Shown piece after piece: positions 14,068 through 18,808 of a stretch of DNA of 18,808 nt. A program made the position numbers and the translations under genes. The notes beneath the pieces were generated by a model. The model saw only the letters and a list, made by a program, of their open reading frames with translations, had not been told where the DNA came from and searched no databases. The first letter of the stretch is position 1. Each line of letters starts with the position of its first letter. Source of the DNA: an uncultured Haemophilus sp. GTDB taxonomy: Bacteria; Pseudomonadota; Gammaproteobacteria; Enterobacterales; Pasteurellaceae. The stretch covers positions 1 to 18,808 of the forward strand of contig CABSXY010000007.1 of NCBI GenBank assembly GCA_902481695.1, read 5' to 3'.

Positions 14068-14094
14068 GAATTTAAAATCACTGCTAATTTCTGC

Positions 14095-14122
14095 TTGCAT
14101 AACCAAAGATAAGACGTATGAT
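14095..14122 (+). promoter_or_regulatory. sigma-70 promoter of the regulator-oxidoreductase operon
   Basis: TTGCAT (14095-14100), 16-base spacer, TATGAT (14117-14122). Both boxes are close to consensus. The -10 lies within a palindrome (14109-14129), which fits repression by a DNA-binding protein. Confidence 0.55.
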
Positions 14123-14129
14123 GTCTCAT
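14109..14129. promoter_or_regulatory. candidate operator for the GntR-type regulator
   Basis: ATAAGAC (14109-14115), 7-base spacer, GTCTCAT (14123-14129): the arms are inverted repeats with one mismatch, and the spacer holds most of the -10 box. It does not look like the GGTATA direct repeats of Escherichia coli NanR. Binding is inferred from position and symmetry. Confidence 0.45.
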
Positions 14130-14144
14130 GTCAATTAGAGAGAA

Positions 14145-14160
14145 TGAGAGCTGGATCACA
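14145..14160. promoter_or_regulatory. second CRP-like site, near the regulator start
   Basis: TGAGA, six bases, TCACA: nine of ten core positions match. It lies downstream of the likely rightward transcription start, so if used it might repress that direction. Confidence 0.35.
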
Positions 14161-14182
14161 AATTCAGAAAATAGATTAGAAA

Positions 14183-14905
14183 ATGAGAACAGAAATGAAA
14201 AAAACAAGTAAAAAAGAAGCAAGTCTCGTTTTGCAGGATAAAATCAAATCGCTCATCATCAAACAAAATCTTAAATCTGGCGATTTGATGCCAACAGAAA
14301 ATGAACTGATTGAACAGCTTGGGGTGAGCCGTTCCAGTTTGCGTGAAGCCATTAAATCTTTAGAGGCGCTACACATTTTAGACATTCGCCATGGTGTTGG
14401 TACCTTTGTGAGTGAATCTTCTCTTGTACCCATGATTCGCGGATTAAGCTTTCACACCCAACTGAATTTGCATAATGATCATAATCAGCTGATTAATATT
14501 TTGGATATTCGGGAAATTTTGGAATACGGTTTTGCTCCGATGGTGTTGGGAAAAATTAGCCAAGAACAGACCGCACTTTTGCAAAAATCAGTGGCCAATA
14601 TGGAGAAAAATGCCCGTGAGCAAAAATTTTCGCCTAAAGATGAATACCACATTCATTTAAAACTTTATGAGCCATTAAATAACCCGTTACTGATTCAATA
14701 TTTAGATGCGTTCTGGCAAATTTATCAGCAAGTAGAAAAAGGTCTACCGCCACCAACACTTTCGCCTGAAAAATTAGCCATGCAACATCGCGAATTAATT
14801 GATGCAGTGGAAGCGCATGATTTGGTACGCATGCAACGCGCGATCTTGCAATATTTCCAAAGTATTCGCCAACGCTTACAACAAGGAGGGCATGATGCAA
14901 ACTAA
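14183..14905 (+). CDS. GntR/FadR-family regulator of the sialic-acid-type locus
   Basis: A 240-residue regulator with an N-terminal winged helix-turn-helix (about 15-77), including LMPTENELIEQLGVSRSSLREAIKSLEALHIL and the wing HGVGTFV. A C-terminal helical FCD ligand-binding domain follows (about 98-230). In FCD domains a metal site usually uses Asp and three His; here DEYHIHLKLYEPLNNPLL and QHRELIDAVEAHD supply likely ligands, but the exact set cannot be fixed by eye. It is the same broad family as NanR. It starts 162 bases from divergent nanX and overlaps the next gene by 11 bases. An alternative start at 14195 drops four residues; neither has a strong ribosome binding site. An uptake signal lies at 14570-14578. 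The effector is unknown; a sialic-acid-related sugar is the natural guess. Confidence 0.85.
   Translation: MRTEMKKTSKKEASLVLQDKIKSLIIKQNLKSGDLMPTENELIEQLGVSRSSLREAIKSLEALHILDIRHGVGTFVSESSLVPMIRGLSFHTQLNLHNDHNQLINILDIREILEYGFAPMVLGKISQEQTALLQKSVANMEKNAREQKFSPKDEYHIHLKLYEPLNNPLLIQYLDAFWQIYQQVEKGLPPPTLSPEKLAMQHRELIDAVEAHDLVRMQRAILQYFQSIRQRLQQGGHDAN
14570..14578 (-). repeat. DNA uptake signal within the regulator gene
   Basis: ACCGCACTT followed by TTGC. Confidence 0.9.
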
Positions 14906-15968
14906 TGGATTAAACATCGCCTTAATCGGCTGCGGCTTTTTTGGCGTTCAACTAGCTTCCGCATTTGATAAAGCCCAAGCAAACTTAATTGCGGTGACCG
15001 ATATCAACCCTTCTCTTGCACAAAAACTCGCCGACCAATACGGCAGCCAAGCCTTTTTTAGTGTGGAAGAAATGTTGGCTGAAACCAAACCTGATTTAGT
15101 GGTCATCGCCACACCAAACTACGCTCATTATTCTCCGGCTATTTTGGCGTTAAATGCCGGCTGTCATGTCTTTATTGAAACACCTTTTACCTTAAGTTCT
15201 TCCCAAGGCCAACATTTACGCCGTCTTGCCGAAGAAAAAGGCAAATTTATTTTTGTAGGCCATTTAGAACGTACGTTACCAGGCATGTTGAAAGTCAAAG
15301 CGGCTTTAGAACAAGGGAAATTAGGCCGCATTACGGTCGCACGAGCTATGCGCCAACGTTGGATTGAAAACCTACCAAATAAAGAGTGGTGGAAATTGGA
15401 TGCCAATCTTACGGGCGGTGAGCTTTTCCACCTCATTCATGAACTGGATTTACTCTGTTGGTTACTAGGCGATATTGAGGCGGTCTTTGCTCAAGCGGCT
15501 AATCAAGCGCATCTCGATACACCAGATAGCCGCGATGTGTTGCAGTTGCTATTACGTTTTAAAAATTGCGTGTTAGGCTCGCTCGAAATGGGCACCGCTT
15601 ATCGGTTACATCAATGGGGCATTCAAATTCATGGTGAAAACGGTGTTATTGAAGTCAATTTCTTTACCTCGAGTGTCACGTTTAATTATCTAGATGGAAA
15701 AATAGAACACGTTGATTTATTTGATGAATTTGAGGCTGATTTATCTTTACGTGAAAGTGCCAAAGGCACACAGCAATATAATGTCACCCATGCACCTTGC
15801 CAACTTTGGTTAAGCCGAGCCGCTGAAATCGAAGTACAAAGTGTGGTGGAGCACTTAACGCAAGGAAAAACCAGTCCATTAAGTCTATGTTTAACTGAAG
15901 CCATCGAAGTTGCAGAAGCAGCGAAGCAATCCATGGTAACGGAAAAACAAATCTCAGTGAAAAAATAA
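14895..15968 (+). CDS. Gfo/Idh/MocA-type oxidoreductase paralogue lacking the EKP lysine (357 aa)
   Basis: An N-terminal Rossmann domain with the dinucleotide loop IGCGFFG (11-17), VVIATPNYAHYSPAILALNAGCHV, then a C-terminal alpha/beta domain with HLIHELDLLCWLLG (179-192). In this family the segment after HVF normally reads E-K-P, the lysine being important for cofactor placement and catalysis. Here it is E95-T96-P97 (codons GAA ACA CCT). His182 and Asp185 in HELD are kept. It is a diverged paralogue of the next gene. The start at 14895 is preferred over the ATG at 14892 because AAGGAGGG ends at 14890, leaving a usable 4-base gap; it overlaps the regulator's end by 11 bases. It may act on a different sialic derivative, may be a non-standard enzyme, or may partner with NanY. 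Confidence 0.85.
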   Translation: MQTNGLNIALIGCGFFGVQLASAFDKAQANLIAVTDINPSLAQKLADQYGSQAFFSVEEMLAETKPDLVVIATPNYAHYSPAILALNAGCHVFIETPFTLSSSQGQHLRRLAEEKGKFIFVGHLERTLPGMLKVKAALEQGKLGRITVARAMRQRWIENLPNKEWWKLDANLTGGELFHLIHELDLLCWLLGDIEAVFAQAANQAHLDTPDSRDVLQLLLRFKNCVLGSLEMGTAYRLHQWGIQIHGENGVIEVNFFTSSVTFNYLDGKIEHVDLFDEFEADLSLRESAKGTQQYNVTHAPCQLWLSRAAEIEVQSVVEHLTQGKTSPLSLCLTEAIEVAEAAKQSMVTEKQISVKK

Positions 15969-15978
15969 GGAGTTTATT

Positions 15979-17085
15979 ATGATGCGATATGGTGTTGTTG
16001 GCGTTGGCTATTTTGGTGCGGATTTAGCCCGTTTCATGAATGAATTTGATGATGCACAGATTACCATGGTATACGACCCTGAAAATGGTGAAACCATTGC
16101 TCAAGAATTACAATGCGTAGCGGCAAAATCGCTTGAAGAATTGGTCACTTCCCCTGATGTGGATTGCGTAATTGTCGCCACTCCAAACTACTTACACAAA
16201 GAACCGGTAATCCTTGCAGCGAAAAATAAAAAACACGTTTTCTGTGAAAAACCAATCGCCTTAAGTTATCAAGACTGTGACGACATGGTGCGCGCTTGCG
16301 AAGAAAATGGCGTTACCTTTATGGCTGGCCACGTGATGAACTTCTTTAACGGTGTTCACCATGCCAAAGAATTAATCAATCAAGGTGTGATCGGTAAAGT
16401 GCTTTACTGTCATACTGCACGTAATGGCTGGGAAGAACAACAACCAACCATTTCATGGAAAAAAATCCGTGAAAAATCTGGCGGTCACTTATACCATCAC
16501 ATTCACGAATTAGACTGCGTACAATTCATTATGGGTGGTATGCCAAAAACCGTCACCATGGCAGCAGCCAATGTTGCACACAAAGGCGAAAATTTTGGTG
16601 ATGAAGACGATATGATTTTTGTCACTATGGAATACGATGATAATCGTTTCGCAGTTCTAGAATGGGGTTCCGCTTTCCGTTGGGGTGAGCATTATGTATT
16701 AATCCAAGGGGAAAAAGGCGCGATTAAACTTGATATGTACAATACCAAAGGTACCCTTCGCGTGGATGGAAAAGACACCTATTTCCTCATTCATGAAACC
16801 CAAGAAGAAGATGATGACCGTACCCGTATTTACAACAGCACAGAAATGGACGGTGCGATTCAATACGGTAAACCAGGTAAGCGTACACCACTCTGGTTGA
16901 GTTCTATCATGAAAAAAGAAATGCGTTATTTAAACGACATTCTCCATGGTATGGAACCAACTGAGGAATTTGTAAAATTACTCACCGGTGAAGCCGCTCG
17001 TGCCGCCATCGCCACAGCCGATGCATGCACCCGTTCTCGTTACGAAAACCGCAAAGTTGATTTATCAGAAATCATCGGTAAATAA
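15979..17085 (+). CDS. nanY: NanY (YjhC)-like oxidoreductase for 2,7-anhydro-Neu5Ac / Neu5Ac2en
   Basis: A 368-residue Gfo/Idh/MocA oxidoreductase with NAD loop GVVGVGYFG (5-13), canonical E90-K91-P92 and SGGHLYHHIHELDCVQ (167-182). Segments YDPENGE, PNYLHKEPVI, KNKKHVFCEKPIALSY, HETQEEDDDR and EMDGAIQYGKPGK closely match what I recall of Escherichia coli YjhC, now NanY. NanY uses tightly bound NAD+ to convert 2,7-anhydro-Neu5Ac and 2,3-didehydro-Neu5Ac into Neu5Ac through a 4-keto intermediate. AAGGAG precedes the start at 15979; the ATG at 15982 is also possible. It lies 10 bases after the paralogue and ends the operon, before a strong terminator. Assignment is based on remembered similarity plus the neighbouring nanX-like carrier. 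Confidence 0.82.
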   Translation: MMRYGVVGVGYFGADLARFMNEFDDAQITMVYDPENGETIAQELQCVAAKSLEELVTSPDVDCVIVATPNYLHKEPVILAAKNKKHVFCEKPIALSYQDCDDMVRACEENGVTFMAGHVMNFFNGVHHAKELINQGVIGKVLYCHTARNGWEEQQPTISWKKIREKSGGHLYHHIHELDCVQFIMGGMPKTVTMAAANVAHKGENFGDEDDMIFVTMEYDDNRFAVLEWGSAFRWGEHYVLIQGEKGAIKLDMYNTKGTLRVDGKDTYFLIHETQEEDDDRTRIYNSTEMDGAIQYGKPGKRTPLWLSSIMKKEMRYLNDILHGMEPTEEFVKLLTGEAARAAIATADACTRSRYENRKVDLSEIIGK

Positions 17086-17101
17086 AAATAATGTAAAAAT
17101 T

Positions 17102-17143
17102 AACCGCACTTTGGTTGAGAAATCAAAGTGCGGTTGTTTTTTT
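17102..17143. terminator. strong bidirectional uptake-signal terminator
   Basis: Perfect 12-bp stem, AACCGCACTTTG (17102-17113) with CAAAGTGCGGTT (17124-17135), 10-base loop, then seven T (17137-17143). It includes uptake signals at 17103-17111 and 17126-17134. On the minus strand it is followed by TTAATTTTT, so it can also end pdxH, whose stop is 26 bases away. Confidence 0.9.
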
Positions 17144-17161
17144 AGCATATTTTTAAGGAGT

Positions 17162-17794
17162 TTATGGCGATAACCGCTCTCTTTCCCATTTCCCATCATT
17201 GTATAAATAACAAATTCTGTCATGCAATCGACTTGGGCGACCTTGCCAGAATTCGATGCGATCAGGGATCACAAGATAGCCACCCCAATGTGGTGGACGA
17301 GGTACGTTTAATGGGTGTTTTGCTGCAATCAGTGCCGCTTTCGCTAATAAAGATTTGTGGCTAGAAATGACCGCACTTTGCTCACTGGCCCAAGCGCCAA
17401 TTCGGCTAGTGTAAGGGCGAGTTGCAAAATATTCATCTGATTGTTCAGGCGAGATTTTTTCAGCTTTGCCCTCAATACGCACAGAACGTTCTAATTCAGG
17501 CCAAAAGAATGTCAGGGCGACGAAAGAATTATGTTCTATGGCACGACCTTTTCGACTGTGATAGTTTGTGAAAAAGACAAATCCTTGTTCGTTCACTTCT
17601 TTCAACAGTACCATTCGACTTGTTGGTCGGCCTTCTTCATTGACTGTCGCGACATTAACACCTGTTGGCTCATTGACTTTAGCCGTAATCGCTTCGTTGA
17701 GCCATTTTTCAAATTGTTTTATTGGATTGGGATCGCAATCATGCTGAGAAAGCGCCTGTTTGCAATAATCCTCACGAATATCATGTAAGTCCAT
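17162..17794 (-). CDS. pdxH: PdxH, pyridoxine/pyridoxamine 5'-phosphate oxidase
   Basis: A 210-residue FMN-dependent oxidase that makes pyridoxal 5'-phosphate from pyridoxine or pyridoxamine phosphate. Family marks are the N-terminal MDLHDIREDY, PTSRMVLLKE and GFVFFTNYHSRKGRAIE (FMN region), WPELERSVRIEG, FATRPYTSRIGAWAS, and the C-terminal EFWQGRPSRLHDR ending in ERERLSP. The start at 17794 has AGGAG at good spacing; further in-frame codons upstream (to 17821) are not part of the usual protein. An uptake signal lies in the gene (17370-17378). It lies just downstream of a terminator ending the next minus-strand gene. Confidence 0.95.
   Translation of the reverse strand: MDLHDIREDYCKQALSQHDCDPNPIKQFEKWLNEAITAKVNEPTGVNVATVNEEGRPTSRMVLLKEVNEQGFVFFTNYHSRKGRAIEHNSFVALTFFWPELERSVRIEGKAEKISPEQSDEYFATRPYTSRIGAWASEQSAVISSHKSLLAKAALIAAKHPLNVPRPPHWGGYLVIPDRIEFWQGRPSRLHDRICYLYNDGKWERERLSP
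17370..17378 (-). repeat. DNA uptake signal within pdxH
   Basis: Exact ACCGCACTT on the plus strand. Confidence 0.9.
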
Positions 17795-17815
17795 TTTCTT
17801 TCTCCTTTTGCTTGA

Positions 17816-17845
17816 AAACAAAAAGCCCTTGCAGTTGCAAGGGCT
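17816..17845 (-). terminator. intrinsic terminator of the DppA/HbpA-like gene
   Basis: AGCCCTTGC and GCAAGGGCT form a 9-bp stem with loop AGTT (17824-17845). On the minus strand it is followed by TTTTTGTTTT. It lies 15 bases after the stop codon of the binding-protein gene and before pdxH. Confidence 0.9.
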
Positions 17846-17860
17846 AGTATAGTCCGTTAA

Positions 17861-18808
17861 TTATTTACCATCAACACTCACGCCATAAAACGCATCGTAG
17901 CCAAATGGGCTTTGTTCGTAGCCTTTTACGCGAGGGCTAAGTGGTGCGAAACCAACAGAGTGTGCAACTGGAATCCATGGTGCTTGCTCATGGAAAATCA
18001 CTTGTGCTTTTTTATAAAGCGCTGCACGTTCATCTTTATTCGTTAAGCCAATCGCTTTATCTAATAAGGCATCAAATTCAGCATTTTTGAAACGAGCAAA
18101 GTTTGAGTTGCCAGCGTTAGCACTCGCAAGTAACGGAGAAAGGAAGTTATCCGGATCACCGTTATCACCTGACCAACCAAAGATACCTGCCGTTAATTCG
18201 CCTGCTTTGGCGCGTTTTTGATAGTCAGCCCATTCAAATGTGACTGGATTTGCTTTTACACCAACTTTCGCCCAGTCTGCCATTACGAGTTCAGCCATAC
18301 GTTTTGGATTTGGGTTAGACGCACGTACCACCGGTTGAATCCAGAAGTCCGTTTCAAAACCGTTTGGATAACCTGCTTCCGCTAAAAGCTGTTTCGCTTT
18401 CTCTGGATCATACGGATAATCTTGGATTTCGTCGTTATAACTCCAAATTGTTGGTGGCAATGGATTTTTCGCTGCAGTGCCTGCACCTTGATAAACCGCT
18501 TCAATAATCGCTTTTTTATCCACCGCATAGTTCAATGCTTGGCGCACTTTCACGTTATCAAACGGTGCTTTTTCCGTATTGAATGCGATATATGCCACGT
18601 TCAAACCTTTTTGTTCCAAAAGCTGTACTTTTGGATCGGTTTTCATTTTGGCTAAATCCGCTACATTCGGGAATAAAATTAAATCACAAGAACCCGCTTG
18701 TAACTTCGCATAACGCGTAGTCGCATCAGGTACGATGCTAATCACTAAACGATCAAGCGGTGTACGACCTTTCCAATAGGTTTCATTTGCTACATATTGT
18801 GCCGCTTG
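17861..18808 (-). CDS. DppA/HbpA-like peptide, heme or glutathione binding protein, C-terminal part
   Basis: The frame is open at the right edge, so the N-terminus lies outside the window; 315 residues are visible. The V near 18745 is internal: in-frame codons upstream encode ANETYWKGRTPLDRLVIS, which matches family-5 binding proteins. Further family marks are VPDATTRYAKLQAGSCDLI, VRQALNYAVDKKAI, YPYDPEKAKQLLAEAGYPNGF and FGWSGDNGDPDNFLSPLL. This last stretch is typical of DppA. In Haemophilus the closest members are DppA-like HbpA/GbpA, a lipoprotein reported to bind heme and glutathione. No dpp permease gene is next to it, and a terminator follows directly, consistent with a separately placed hbpA-type gene. 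The missing N-terminus prevents checking for a lipobox. Confidence 0.85.
   Translation of the reverse strand, partial: QAAQYVANETYWKGRTPLDRLVISIVPDATTRYAKLQAGSCDLILFPNVADLAKMKTDPKVQLLEQKGLNVAYIAFNTEKAPFDNVKVRQALNYAVDKKAIIEAVYQGAGTAAKNPLPPTIWSYNDEIQDYPYDPEKAKQLLAEAGYPNGFETDFWIQPVVRASNPNPKRMAELVMADWAKVGVKANPVTFEWADYQKRAKAGELTAGIFGWSGDNGDPDNFLSPLLASANAGNSNFARFKNAEFDALLDKAIGLTNKDERAALYKKAQVIFHEQAPWIPVAHSVGFAPLSPRVKGYEQSPFGYDAFYGVSVDGK

Noticed and set aside
14799..14894. Earlier in-frame start for the first oxidoreductase
   Set aside because: It would overlap the regulator by over 100 bases; the strong ribosome binding site at 14883-14890 and the family N-terminus fit the start at 14895.
17795..17821. 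Extended pdxH N-terminus from 17821
   Set aside because: The added residues (FSSKRRKK) lie before the ribosome binding site and close to the upstream terminator; MDLHDIREDY is the usual PdxH start.

Overview
The window looks like a chromosomal segment of a Haemophilus-type Pasteurellaceae, with H. parainfluenzae or a close relative the best guess. The main evidence is 15 exact copies of the Haemophilus DNA uptake signal (AAGTGCGGT or its complement ACCGCACTT), several arranged as inverted pairs that form terminator hairpins. Low GC, and familiar genes such as fkpA, slyX, yheO-tusDCB, pdxH and an HbpA/DppA-like binding protein, agree with this. The species call is inference.

Layout. Positions 1-2208 hold four same-strand genes for small exported proteins: three cysteine-rich DUF4189-type proteins (the first cut by the window edge, the first two tandem duplicates) and an unrecognised 253-residue exported protein, closed by a terminator. 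A small four-helix membrane protein follows (2320-2721). Positions 2716-4419 on the minus strand hold yheO-tusD-tusC-tusB, the regulator and sulfur-relay genes for tRNA 2-thiolation, here not joined to the ribosomal str operon. fkpA (minus) and slyX (plus) are divergent at 4479-5517.

Positions 5657-9552 hold a complete four-gene ABC importer (ATPase, two permeases, periplasmic binding protein) of the polyamine/iron/phosphonate superfamily. It has a CRP-like site, a promoter and a hairpin over the first ribosome binding site. A minus-strand DASS (SLC13-type) sodium/dicarboxylate-like transporter follows (9623-11008). Divergent from it is a 510-residue GT-B glycosyltransferase-like protein with an unusual N-terminal part.

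Positions 12794-17085 form the most interesting metabolic unit: a NanX (YjhB)-like MFS transporter divergent from a GntR/FadR-type regulator and two Gfo/Idh/MocA oxidoreductases. The second oxidoreductase closely resembles NanY (YjhC), which interconverts anhydro/dehydro-sialic acids and Neu5Ac. The first is a paralogue in which the usual EKP lysine is threonine. The divergent control region has two CRP-like sites and a palindrome lying on the -10 box. I read this as a self-regulated, CRP-activated locus for scavenging 2,7-anhydro-Neu5Ac or Neu5Ac2en; no nanA, nanE or nanK is present, so later catabolism would be encoded elsewhere.

The right end carries pdxH (minus) and the C-terminal 315 residues of a DppA/HbpA-like binding protein (minus, open at the right edge). 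No stretch without a gene exceeds about 210 bases. I see no rRNA or tRNA gene, insertion sequence, CRISPR array or prophage.
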